Shown here in pieces: positions 50,862-59,393 of a stretch of 64,000 nucleotides of DNA. Numbering within the stretch: the first letter of the stretch is position 1; every line of letters begins with the position of its first letter. The notes beneath the pieces are model-generated. The model was given only the letters and a program-made list of their open reading frames with translations, ran no database searches and was not told where the DNA came from. Both the position numbers and the translations under genes were made by a program. This DNA is from Pseudomonas baetica (GTDB lineage: Bacteria; Pseudomonadota; Gammaproteobacteria; Pseudomonadales; Pseudomonadaceae), in NCBI RefSeq assembly GCF_002813455.1, contig NZ_PHHE01000001.1:930001-994000 (forward strand), written 5' to 3'.

Positions 50862-53288
50862 ATGGGTAAATACGAACTCGATACGATGCCGGTTATTCGC
50901 GAGCTCAAGGGCTTCGATGCACGCTCCGGCAATCGTCTGGAACGCCTTATTTTCAACAACCGCCTGTGGGTGGTTCTGGCTTGTCTGCTGGTGACGGTCA
51001 CCTTGAGCTATTTCGCCGTTTCGCGGCTGTCGCTCAATGCCAGTTTCGAGAAGATGATTCCGCACAGTCAGCCCTTTATCAAAAACTACCTGGATAACCG
51101 CCAGGCCCTGCGTGGTCTCGGCAATTCAGTGCGGGTGGTGGTGGAAAGCAGCGATGGCGACATCTTCGACCCGCACTATCTCGACGCGCTGAAGCAGATC
51201 AGCGACGAGCTGTTCCTGATGCCCGGCGTGGATCGCGCCTGGATGAAATCGCTGTGGACCCCGACCGTGCGCTGGACAGAGGTCACTGAAGAGGGTTTTC
51301 AGGGCGGCCCGGTGATGCCCGATTCCTATGACGGTTCGCCGCAGTCGGTACAGCAACTGCGGATGAACATCGCCCGTTCCGGCATCGTCGGCAGCCTGAT
51401 CGGCAATAACTTCAAGTCCAGCATGATCTTCGTGCCTTTGCTGGAGAAAGACCCGGTCACCGGGAAATCCATCGACTACCACGCGTTCTCGCGCCAGCTA
51501 GAAGACAAGCTGCGCAACCGTTATGAATTTTCCGGGCAAAGCGCCTCACCCGGCTCGGGCGAGGAGGGCACCGGCCCGATCAAGATCCGCGTCATCGGTT
51601 TTGCCAAACTGGTGGGTGACCTGATCGATGGCTTGATGCAAGTGATGCTGTACTTTGCGGTCGCTGCGTTGATTACCACCGCGATCATTTTCTACTTCAC
51701 CCGTTGCGCTCGCAGCACCGCGCTGGTGATCAGTTGTTCGGTGGTCGCCGTGGTCTGGGAACTCGGGCTGGTGGCGCTGTTCGGCTTCGAGCTGGACCCG
51801 TTCTCGATCCTGGTGCCGTTCCTGGTATTTGCCATCGGTGTGTCCCATGGCGCGCAAAAGATGAACGGCATCATGCAGGACGTGGGGCGCGGCACCCACC
51901 AACTGGTCGCCGCGCGTTACACCTTTCGGCGCCTGTTCCTCGCAGGGCTGACGGCGTTGCTCGCCGATGCAGTGGGCTTCGCGGTGCTGATGCTGGTCGA
52001 CATTCCGGTGATTCAGGACTTGGCGATCACAGCGAGCATTGGCGTTGCAGTGTTGATCTTTACCAACCTGGTATTGCTGCCGGTGTTGCTCTCGTATTTC
52101 GGCGTCAGTCGCCAGGCGGCCGAGCGCAGTTTGCGTGCCGAGAATCAACCCGGGCCAGGCAAGGGGCTCTGGACTCTTCTCGAGCGTTTCACCGAACGGC
52201 GCTGGGCCAGCGGGGCCATCGCCATTGCGGGTTTGCTGGCGATTGGCGGCCTGGTCGTCAGCTCGCACCTGAAAATCGGCGACCTCGACCCTGGTGCTCC
52301 GGAGTTGCGTTCGGACTCGCGCTACAACCGCGACAACGCCTACATCACCGCCAACTATTCGCTGTCCAGTGACCAGTTCGCGATCATGCTCAAGACCCCG
52401 AGCGAAGGCTGTCTGAAGTACGAAACGCTGGTGGAGGCGGATCGACTGGGCTGGTTGCTGCAGCAGCAGCCGGGGGTGCAGACCACGGTTTCGCTGGTCA
52501 ACGCGGTGCGGCAGATCACGGCGGGTTCGTTCGAGGGCAATCCTAAATGGCTGACCCTGGCGCGTAATCAGAACGTCTTGAACTACGCGGCGCAACAGGC
52601 CTCGGTCAACAACCCGGAGCTGTTCAACAGCGATTGCTCGATGATGCCGGTCATTGCCTACCTGTCAGACCACAAGGCCGAAACCCTCGACCGGGTGGTG
52701 CAGGTGTCGCAAGCCTTCGCCAACGAACACAGCACGGCGGATCGTCAGTTCATGCTGGCGGCGGGCAGCGCCGGAATCGAGGCGGCGACCAACATTGTCG
52801 TGCGCGATGCCAACCACACCATGCTGCTCTACGTGTATGCCGCGGTGATCGTGTTGTGCTTCATCACTTTCCGCAGTTGGCGCGCGGTGGTGGTGGCGGT
52901 GGTGCCGCTGGTGCTGACTTCGATTCTGTGCGAGGCGCTGATGGTCTGGCTGGGCATGGGCGTGAAAGTCGCGACGTTGCCGGTCATTGCCTTGGGCGTC
53001 GGTATTGGCGTGGATTACGCGCTGTACCTGCTAAGCGTGCAATTGGCTCAGCAACGGGCCGGTCTTTCATTGACCGAGGCCTACCGCAATTCAGTGCGCT
53101 TTACCGGCAAGGTGGTGGCGCTGGTCGGCATAACGCTGGCGGCGGGCGTGGTCATCTGGGCCTGGTCACCGATCAAGTTCCAGGCCGACATGGGCATTCT
53201 GCTGACGTTCATGTTCATCTGGAACATGGTCGGAGCGCTGGTGCTGATTCCTGCGCTGTCGCATTTTTTGCTCAAGCGTGCGCATTGA
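50862..53288 (+). CDS. MMPL/RND-superfamily transporter
   Basis: The 808-residue inner-membrane protein has the two-fold RND layout: a first membrane helix (about 28-50), a large periplasmic loop, a bundle of helices (about 255-415), a second loop and a final helix bundle (about 635-800, VIALGVGIGVDYALYLLSV). It resembles the RND transporters encoded with DUF1302/DUF1329 genes. The export or uptake substrate is likely a hydrophobic compound or lipid; which is not visible. It is co-transcribed with the YCF48-like gene (36 bp gap). Confidence 0.88.
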   Translation: MGKYELDTMPVIRELKGFDARSGNRLERLIFNNRLWVVLACLLVTVTLSYFAVSRLSLNASFEKMIPHSQPFIKNYLDNRQALRGLGNSVRVVVESSDGDIFDPHYLDALKQISDELFLMPGVDRAWMKSLWTPTVRWTEVTEEGFQGGPVMPDSYDGSPQSVQQLRMNIARSGIVGSLIGNNFKSSMIFVPLLEKDPVTGKSIDYHAFSRQLEDKLRNRYEFSGQSASPGSGEEGTGPIKIRVIGFAKLVGDLIDGLMQVMLYFAVAALITTAIIFYFTRCARSTALVISCSVVAVVWELGLVALFGFELDPFSILVPFLVFAIGVSHGAQKMNGIMQDVGRGTHQLVAARYTFRRLFLAGLTALLADAVGFAVLMLVDIPVIQDLAITASIGVAVLIFTNLVLLPVLLSYFGVSRQAAERSLRAENQPGPGKGLWTLLERFTERRWASGAIAIAGLLAIGGLVVSSHLKIGDLDPGAPELRSDSRYNRDNAYITANYSLSSDQFAIMLKTPSEGCLKYETLVEADRLGWLLQQQPGVQTTVSLVNAVRQITAGSFEGNPKWLTLARNQNVLNYAAQQASVNNPELFNSDCSMMPVIAYLSDHKAETLDRVVQVSQAFANEHSTADRQFMLAAGSAGIEAATNIVVRDANHTMLLYVYAAVIVLCFITFRSWRAVVVAVVPLVLTSILCEALMVWLGMGVKVATLPVIALGVGIGVDYALYLLSVQLAQQRAGLSLTEAYRNSVRFTGKVVALVGITLAAGVVIWAWSPIKFQADMGILLTFMFIWNMVGALVLIPALSHFLLKRAH

Positions 53289-53358
53289 AACAAGACCAAG
53301 GTCGCCAATCGCTACCCTGTAGCGCCGAATCACGTTCGACGCTACAGGACGACAAAGC

Positions 53359-54876
53359 TTATTCCTTGTTTTCAGATGCAACCTGAGCCAGCAGTTTGTC
53401 CAATGCTGCCCGGGAAAAATAACGACCGTCCTTGATGACCGCACTAATTTTGTCGAGGTTCTCCACTGCCGCAATCGGGTTGTCATCCAGGAGTACCAGG
53501 TCAGCGGTTTTTCCAGCCTCGACTGTACCCAGGGTGTCACTCAGGTTGACGTACTCAGCACCGTTCAGCGTGGTCATCTGCAAGATTTTCAACGGTGTCA
53601 GACCTGCCTTTGCAAGCTCGGTAAATTCCTGGTGTAACGAAAAGCCTGGAACCAGCCAGCCGGCCCCATCCGAGTCATCGCCGGCAAGCAGGCGCACGTC
53701 AGCGTCACTCAGGATCTTGACCATTTTCAGGTTCAGGGCATAAGTGTTTCTCAGCACGTTTCTCTCGGTGTCAGTGAGCTTGCTGTTGTAAGCATCCGTG
53801 ACGCTGATCCACTCATCACTAATGGATTTTTTGACATAGCGCAGTTTGTCGTTGGATGAAAATTCGGGTTCAAAGGCCAAACTGGCGGATTTGGTGCGAA
53901 TCAGCGTCGGCACCATCCACGTGCCATTGTCTTTGAAAACCTGCACCGACTGCCGGCACAAATCTGCGTCATAGGTGCTCACCAGCTCGTCGAACTGGTT
54001 GATGGCGGCGGGGGTCAACAGGGTAGAAGGGTTGATAATGGTTTTTTTCAAAATGGGCATGAGCAATTTGTCGGCATAAGGCACGTGAGCCAGCAGCGAA
54101 AGAAATTTCGGCGGCCGGTGCCCGATGGGATCCCTGAGGGCCTCGCCGTCTTTTGCACAAGTGAGCAATACACCCGGGATAGGACCCATATGCTCAATAG
54201 AGTGCATGCCTCTACCTGCGGCTTCGAGCACATTCGCCTCCTCCGTGACATGGCCTAATACCGGGATACCGAGCTTCTTGCCTTCATCGAGTACGGCGAA
54301 TAACACCTCACTGGAAACAAATGCGATCTTGATGAAATCCGCACCTGCCGCTTTTTGCTTTCTGACCTCAACCAGTGCCTGGTCGACGGTGGAAGCGTTA
54401 AGCGGCGTCAGTATCGGACCGGGCATGGATAGCAACGACGGCGCGCCAGTCGGTATGCCAACGCTTCCCGCTTTTCGTTTTTCAAGCAATTCGTAGCTTC
54501 CCGACATCTGGCGGAAACTGGTGACGCCGTTCACCAGCAACAATGCGAGATTGGCCGTCGGACGTTCGTCTTCCAGCACATGGGTATGCATGTCCATATA
54601 GCCGGGAACCAGGTACTTCCCGGTGGCGTCGATCACCCGCGCATCAGCGATTTTTTCAGTCAGCTCACTTTTCGCAATGCTGACGACCTTGCCGTCGTCG
54701 ACAAGGACATTGACCCCTGGAGAGAGAGCCCCGTCACGGGTATCTACAACGGTCACATTGGTCAATACGAAGCGGCTTTTCTGCGTGGAGATGTCCACCT
54801 TTTCAATGGGGTCCGGGCCGCAACCGACCAGGCTGAGGGCGAGTAGTGAACTTAGCGTTATCAGAATTTTAGTCAT
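53359..54876 (-). CDS. Lipoprotein amidohydrolase (imidazolonepropionase-like)
   Basis: The 505-residue metal-dependent hydrolase has a lipobox (LVGC at about 16-19) and the amidohydrolase_1 ligands: HTH in YMDMHTHVLED, Lys in FIKIAF, His in GHVTEE and SIEHMG, and Asp in LLAGDDSDG. It is probably tethered to the envelope. It is convergent with the transporter operon and divergent from the next operon, so it forms its own unit. Its substrate could be an ester or amide; I cannot say. Confidence 0.85.
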   Translation of the reverse strand: MTKILITLSSLLALSLVGCGPDPIEKVDISTQKSRFVLTNVTVVDTRDGALSPGVNVLVDDGKVVSIAKSELTEKIADARVIDATGKYLVPGYMDMHTHVLEDERPTANLALLLVNGVTSFRQMSGSYELLEKRKAGSVGIPTGAPSLLSMPGPILTPLNASTVDQALVEVRKQKAAGADFIKIAFVSSEVLFAVLDEGKKLGIPVLGHVTEEANVLEAAGRGMHSIEHMGPIPGVLLTCAKDGEALRDPIGHRPPKFLSLLAHVPYADKLLMPILKKTIINPSTLLTPAAINQFDELVSTYDADLCRQSVQVFKDNGTWMVPTLIRTKSASLAFEPEFSSNDKLRYVKKSISDEWISVTDAYNSKLTDTERNVLRNTYALNLKMVKILSDADVRLLAGDDSDGAGWLVPGFSLHQEFTELAKAGLTPLKILQMTTLNGAEYVNLSDTLGTVEAGKTADLVLLDDNPIAAVENLDKISAVIKDGRYFSRAALDKLLAQVASENKE

Positions 54877-55319
54877 CGGTTTCTACCGGTTATGCGGGTG
54901 GTTACTGGCGCTGTTTGCAACAGTGCCAATGATGATCAGTAAAAGAGCGGGCAGCGCTTTTCGCCTCGAACGTCGCGGGAAAATTGCCGGAGTTTCACGT
55001 GCATGAAAAGAACTGGGAAGATGCCGGAAACATGCAGGTGATCAAAAAACGGCATCGCCAGCGGCGCGTCCGGATGGAGTTCATGCCCCGTGAACGGTAT
55101 CGCGACTGTCTCGATTGACCGGCAAAGAACACAGGGAAACCTCCTGCCGAAATTGCCTCGATTTTTTCTCTCCCGAGTAATTGACGAGTTGTCTAATTTG
55201 TTCCATCCTTCACTGAAATAGACAAAACGTCAATTCAGTGAAGGCTGTGTTGCACAAAAAAACAAAAGGCACACCCTGCGCAGATTGGCGACTGGGGCAA
55301 GGCCGAGGTGAGAGAAAAA
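54877..55319. promoter_or_regulatory. Intergenic control region before the dioxygenase operon
   Basis: These 440 bp separate the divergent lipoprotein amidohydrolase and SnoaL-like genes. No gene is seen. It holds two GAC-5 nt-GTC dyads within a larger inverted repeat (55179-55198 and 55217-55235) and a perfect 11-bp inverted repeat, CCTTCACTGAA/TTCAGTGAAGG, at 55207-55217 and 55234-55244. The two inverted repeats interlock. Such density of dyads suggests operator sites of a GntR- or TetR-like regulator for the catabolic operon; no such regulator gene is in view. Confidence 0.55.
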
Positions 55320-55766
55320 ATGATCAGTTCAGAAGTCAGTTGTGCCGTGCAATTACTGTCTGCGGAATATTGGCGGCGAGTCGATCGGCTTTCGCAGGCT
55401 CCTGTGAGCGAGCTTTACGCGGCGTCCGGTGTGATGCAAATCAGTACGATGCGTTGCGAGGGACAAGCGCAAATCGAGCGGTTTTTCGCAGAACGCACCC
55501 TTAGCGAAGAACAGGCTCAGCGCACCACGCGGCATATCACGGGGGGGCTGGCAATCGAGGCTCTTTCAGCCTCGCGTTACCGCGTCTACTCCACGGTATT
55601 AGTGCTGTCCGGCAACGGTGAGCGGCCCCTTCCTTCCCAAGTCCCCTCCAGCGTGGCCGATTTCGTCGACGTGGTCGTCAGCACGCCCGAAGGCGTCTGG
55701 CTGTACGAGAGCCGGACGGCGCAGGCTGTCTTTACCGGCACCGGCGCTCCTTCTTTCGCTCGCTGA
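55320..55766 (+). CDS. SnoaL/NTF2-like protein
   Basis: The 148-residue protein has the cone-shaped NTF2-like pattern: an N-terminal helix pair (VQLLSAEYWRRVDRL), a FFAERT segment (EGQAQIERFFAERTLS) and C-terminal beta strands (DVVVSTPEGVWLYESRTAQAVF). Members are small hydrolases, isomerases or ring-hydroxylating subunits; here it could be an isomerase or a binding subunit. The Met at 55320 is preferred over a GTG four codons upstream. It opens the operon with the extradiol dioxygenase. Confidence 0.7.
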   Translation: MISSEVSCAVQLLSAEYWRRVDRLSQAPVSELYAASGVMQISTMRCEGQAQIERFFAERTLSEEQAQRTTRHITGGLAIEALSASRYRVYSTVLVLSGNGERPLPSQVPSSVADFVDVVVSTPEGVWLYESRTAQAVFTGTGAPSFAR

Positions 55767-55823
55767 TACATCACCTGTTGAACACCTGCCCTCCCAGTCA
55801 TCATCCAGTTAGGAGCTACACCT

Positions 55824-56804
55824 GTGAGCACATCTCAACAACGCCCTGCCACCTACGTCGCGTGCGTTCCGCATGTACCGCTGTTGGCGATCCAGGAACG
55901 AGCAGCCAACCCCGAAATGTGGGCTGTCTACGAAAGTCGAATCGCAGAACTGCGTGCGTTTGACCCCGATCTGGTGGTGGTCTTTGGTGGTGATCATTAC
56001 GACGGTCTGCATCTGAAACTGATGCCTACCTTTGTCGTGGGCCAGGTGGCCACAGGCCTGTCTGATTGTGGTGGTTTTTCCGGTCCGCTCGATGTGCCCG
56101 GCGACATCGCTTACGCCTGTGCACAAACCCTCATTGATGAGGGGTTCGACATCGCCACCTCTTACGCGATGGAAGTCGATCACGGTTTTACCAACGTTAT
56201 CCATAACTTCCTCGGCGAGCTGGATGCGAAACCTGTGTTGCCTATCCATATCAATGCACTCTGTGACCCAAAACCGAGCTTCAAGCGTTGCCGGGAATTA
56301 GGTGAAGCCATGGGTCGATTTGCCGCCACACTCGGCAAGCGAGTGGCCTTCCTGGCTTCCGGCGGCCTTTCCCACCAGACCGACTCGATATTTCCCCAGT
56401 ACACCACCGCGCCTACCAGCATCATTCGCGACTTTATCGTGCACGGCGGCACCAAGGGTGAGCTGACCCGCGATAAATGGATGGGCGATATCCATGCTGC
56501 GATGGCAGGGCTCAACGGCGATCTGCTGGAAGGGCGGTTCCAGGCACCGTGGATCAATAAGGCGTGGGACAAGCAGTTTCTCGAGGTGATCACCAGTGGC
56601 GATCTTAAGCAGTTCGACAGTTGGGTGTGCAGCGATGTAACTGAGGCTGCCGGCTACGGCGGTGGCGAAATTCGCCAGTGGATTGCGGCTGTCGCCGCTG
56701 CTCAGGTGATGGGTGTCAGCCAGGTGACAGAGGACTATTACTCTGAAGAAACCAAGCTTGCCGTCGGTGTCGGCATCATCCACGGCGCCACAGTCCCGCG
56801 ATGA
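55824..56804 (+). CDS. Class III extradiol ring-cleavage dioxygenase (MhpB/LigB-like)
   Basis: The 326-residue enzyme matches the LigB superfamily, closest in pattern to 2,3-dihydroxyphenylpropionate 1,2-dioxygenase (MhpB). Likely iron and catalytic residues are seen in ACVPHVPLL (His17), FGGDHYDGLH (His57/His62), MEVDHGFTN (His119 region) and ASGGLSHQ (His near 185); the C-terminal GYGGGEIRQW is also conserved. It would open a catechol-type ring next to a hydroxyl (meta cleavage). It overlaps the hydrolase gene by 4 bp, the typical order for dioxygenase then hydrolase. Confidence 0.88.
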   Translation: MSTSQQRPATYVACVPHVPLLAIQERAANPEMWAVYESRIAELRAFDPDLVVVFGGDHYDGLHLKLMPTFVVGQVATGLSDCGGFSGPLDVPGDIAYACAQTLIDEGFDIATSYAMEVDHGFTNVIHNFLGELDAKPVLPIHINALCDPKPSFKRCRELGEAMGRFAATLGKRVAFLASGGLSHQTDSIFPQYTTAPTSIIRDFIVHGGTKGELTRDKWMGDIHAAMAGLNGDLLEGRFQAPWINKAWDKQFLEVITSGDLKQFDSWVCSDVTEAAGYGGGEIRQWIAAVAAAQVMGVSQVTEDYYSEETKLAVGVGIIHGATVPR

Positions 56805-57499
56805 GCACGAGTACTGATTCGTCTGTCCCCGTGCTCTTGCTGCATGGGTGGGGCGGCACGTTCCGCTCCTCCTGGGGCGCCAGTCATTGGGTCGAGGCCA
56901 TCGAATGCACGGGTCGCTCGGTGATCGCGCTGGACTTGCCTGGCCATGGTCAAGCGGGGGGCTCTCTGGACCCGTACGCGTATGCGGATCTGGCGAGCGC
57001 GGTACGCGACCTGTTGCCGAAAGTCGGCATTGTCGATGCCATTGGTTACTCGCTTGGTGGCAAGGTGCTGCTCGCCCTTGCCCTTGCCGAACCCGACCGC
57101 TTCCGGCGTCTGGTAATCGCCGGGCTGGGCTCGAACGTGTTCAAACCCGAGTCTGCCGGTTCGCTGTTGGCACACGCACTTGAGCAGGGAGTGGACGCAC
57201 ACACGCCGGCGCCGATCAAGGCGTTGGTCGAATACGCACTGCAAGCCGGCAACGACCCAAAGGCCGTCGCCGCGGTGCTGCGACGGCCAGCCAACCCGAC
57301 AATCCAGGCCGCTCAACTCGCGCGGCTCTACCTGCCGACATTGCTGGTGTGTGGCGATCAGGATGCCGTGGCAATGCCGATTGAGCCGCTGATGACCGCC
57401 CTGCCAGAAGCCAGCAGCGTAGTGCTCCCAGGGGTGAATCACCTGGATTTGCTTAGCCAGCGCGAGTGCCGCGATGCGGCGTTGGCCTTCCTGGCGTAA
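56801..57499 (+). CDS. Alpha/beta hydrolase (MhpC-like meta-cleavage hydrolase)
   Basis: The 232-residue hydrolase has oxyanion motif LLLHGWGG, nucleophile elbow GYSLGG (Ser near residue 84), an acid in VCGDQDAV and the final His in GVNHLDLL. It is shorter than MhpC, with a reduced cap. Coupling to the dioxygenase (ATGA overlap) suggests it hydrolyses the ring-fission product to a dienoate and an acid. Substrate identity is inference. Confidence 0.85.
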   Translation: MSTSTDSSVPVLLLHGWGGTFRSSWGASHWVEAIECTGRSVIALDLPGHGQAGGSLDPYAYADLASAVRDLLPKVGIVDAIGYSLGGKVLLALALAEPDRFRRLVIAGLGSNVFKPESAGSLLAHALEQGVDAHTPAPIKALVEYALQAGNDPKAVAAVLRRPANPTIQAAQLARLYLPTLLVCGDQDAVAMPIEPLMTALPEASSVVLPGVNHLDLLSQRECRDAALAFLA

Positions 57500-57562
57500 C
57501 GCCGGGCGCCGTTATGCAGGTCGGACAATTTTCCATGCGCTGTTCTTGATGAGGTAACAGGT

Positions 57563-58345
57563 ATGCAAGGTTCACAAACGCTCGGGTTTCGCCAGCGTTT
57601 TCTGCAAAGCACTGCGATGTTCGGGACGTTCATCAAAACCCCCACTTCGCACGCCGTCGAAATAGTCGGTGCTCTCGGGTTTGACTTTGTGGTCATCGAC
57701 GCAGAGCACGGTCCTTTTGATCGCCGCTCGATCGATACCGCACTGCTGGCTGCGCGGGCATCTGCCACTGCGGCACTGGTGAGAGTCGCTGATAGCGGCG
57801 CCGCGCAAATTCTCGCCGCTTTGGACGATGGCGCCGAAGGGGTGATAGCGCCTCATATCGACTCGGTGGCAAAGGCCGAAGCGTTTGTGGCCGCCTGCAA
57901 ATACTCACGCAAGCGTGGCTTCTCGAACTCGCCGAGAGCCGGCGGCTACGGCGCGAAAGGCCTCTGGCAACACGCCGATGAGGCCGATCAAACGGTGCTC
58001 ACCATCGCGATGATTGAAGACCCGACAGCCCTTGATTCGATCGACGAGATTGTCTGCGTCGAGGGGTTGGACGCCATCTTCATCGGTCGTGGCGATTTGT
58101 GTGTGGCCCTGCAGGATCGCGCACCTGGTATGCCGCTCACCGAACTCGCGACTGCGAAAATAATCGCTGCCGCGCGCCGCGCCGGCAAGGCGATCTGCAT
58201 GCTCGCCGCAACAGCAGAAGAAGCACATCTATTTCAGCGGCAAGGGGTACGGGGCTTTGTGATTTCTTCCGACCAGGGCTTCTTGCGTTCTGCCGCGTCG
58301 CAAGCGCTCGACCGGTATCGATCCTCGTGTTTGAACGCAGGCTAA
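57563..58345 (+). CDS. HpcH/HpaI-family aldolase
   Basis: The 260-residue class II pyruvate-type aldolase has FGTFIKTPTSHAVEIVGALG and FVVIDAEHGPFD at the start, MIEDPTALD and IFIGRGDLCVAL for the metal and substrate site. The family cleaves 4-hydroxy-2-oxo acids to pyruvate and an aldehyde. It would fit the last step of the meta pathway after dioxygenase and hydrolase, although the hydratase usually needed before it (MhpD-like) is not in this window. The ATG has GAGGTAACAGG upstream. Confidence 0.88.
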   Translation: MQGSQTLGFRQRFLQSTAMFGTFIKTPTSHAVEIVGALGFDFVVIDAEHGPFDRRSIDTALLAARASATAALVRVADSGAAQILAALDDGAEGVIAPHIDSVAKAEAFVAACKYSRKRGFSNSPRAGGYGAKGLWQHADEADQTVLTIAMIEDPTALDSIDEIVCVEGLDAIFIGRGDLCVALQDRAPGMPLTELATAKIIAAARRAGKAICMLAATAEEAHLFQRQGVRGFVISSDQGFLRSAASQALDRYRSSCLNAG

Positions 58346-58373
58346 CTTTTTCCGCTCAATCGTGAGAGCCGTC

Positions 58374-59270
58374 ATGTACGACAAAGCAGATCCAAGATCG
58401 TCTCTTTATACCAGTGCCGCCGCACAGCGATATGCAGCAGCGCAATATGCACGCTTTTATGAAAAAACGCCGACTGAAGAGCGCGACGGCGAGTACAGGG
58501 CCTGGTATGCCCGAGGGCAGAACTTTATCTGTGTTTATCTGGAGGGTCAGGCTGGAGCGGTATTTTCACGACTGGGACAAGTGGACGAGTTTTGCGTTCT
58601 CATACCCGACGCAGCGACCGCGTTGGAGATTCAAGCCACGGGTAAAGCAGCGGTTGCCGTTGCAGGCGAATCCATCGCCTTTGTACCGCCCGGCGATAGC
58701 AGCATTCGGGTTACCCAATCAGGTCGCCTGGTTCTGATATTCACCACGCGCAGCGCTGATTTGTGTGCCAAATGCATCAACGCCGATTCCTATGTTGACG
58801 CCCGGGAGAATATTCCGCCATTCCAGCCTTGGCCGGAGCCTGTCGGGGGTTACCAACTGCGGCACTACCGCTTGAATGTTGCGCCGGCACCGGGCCGCTT
58901 TGGGCGGATCTGGCGATGTTCCACGCTGATGATCAATTTCCTCGAGGCGCAGGTTGGGCCCAGAGACGTCACAAAACTTTCGCCTCATCACCACGATGAT
59001 TTCGAACAGGGCTCGTTCGCCCTGGATGGCGCTTTCGTCCACCACATTCGCTGGCCATGGACGCCCAATCTGCACGATTGGCTAGCCGACGATCACGAGC
59101 ATTGTGGCTCGCCATCGATCGCCGTCATTCCGCCACCGGCGATCCATACCTCGATGGGTGTCGCGCCGGGCTTGAACCAATTGATCGACATATTTTCGCC
59201 ACCGCGAATGGACTTCTCGTTGCAGGACGGCTGGGTACTTAACGCAGACGATTATCCGCTTCCGGCTTAG
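58374..59270 (+). CDS. Cupin-like protein of unknown function
   Basis: The 298-residue protein looks like a two-domain cupin. The second half carries the metal-site pattern SPHHHDDFEQGSFALDGAFVHHIRWPW, and a further His near the end (PPPAIHTSMG). I cannot assign it to a named family. It starts at the ATG 58374 (GAGAG 6 nt upstream) rather than the GTG 12 bases earlier. Its place after the aldolase suggests an isomerase or decarboxylase of the same pathway, or a binding protein; this is inference. Confidence 0.65.
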   Translation: MYDKADPRSSLYTSAAAQRYAAAQYARFYEKTPTEERDGEYRAWYARGQNFICVYLEGQAGAVFSRLGQVDEFCVLIPDAATALEIQATGKAAVAVAGESIAFVPPGDSSIRVTQSGRLVLIFTTRSADLCAKCINADSYVDARENIPPFQPWPEPVGGYQLRHYRLNVAPAPGRFGRIWRCSTLMINFLEAQVGPRDVTKLSPHHHDDFEQGSFALDGAFVHHIRWPWTPNLHDWLADDHEHCGSPSIAVIPPPAIHTSMGVAPGLNQLIDIFSPPRMDFSLQDGWVLNADDYPLPA

Positions 59271-59393
59271 CGACTGAGTGCCAAAACACCGCACATAAAG
59301 GGGGTCGCCAGGGAATGCGGTGCTTTTTGCCTTTAAAAACAATGGCCGAAAGACTGAATCACACATCACACAAAAACAAAAAAAGGTGTCGAA

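Noticed and set aside
53316..53348. CCTGTAGCG/CGCTACAGG hairpin between the convergent transporter and amidohydrolase genes
   Set aside because: It could be a two-way terminator, but there is no T-run on either strand, so I did not list it as a feature.
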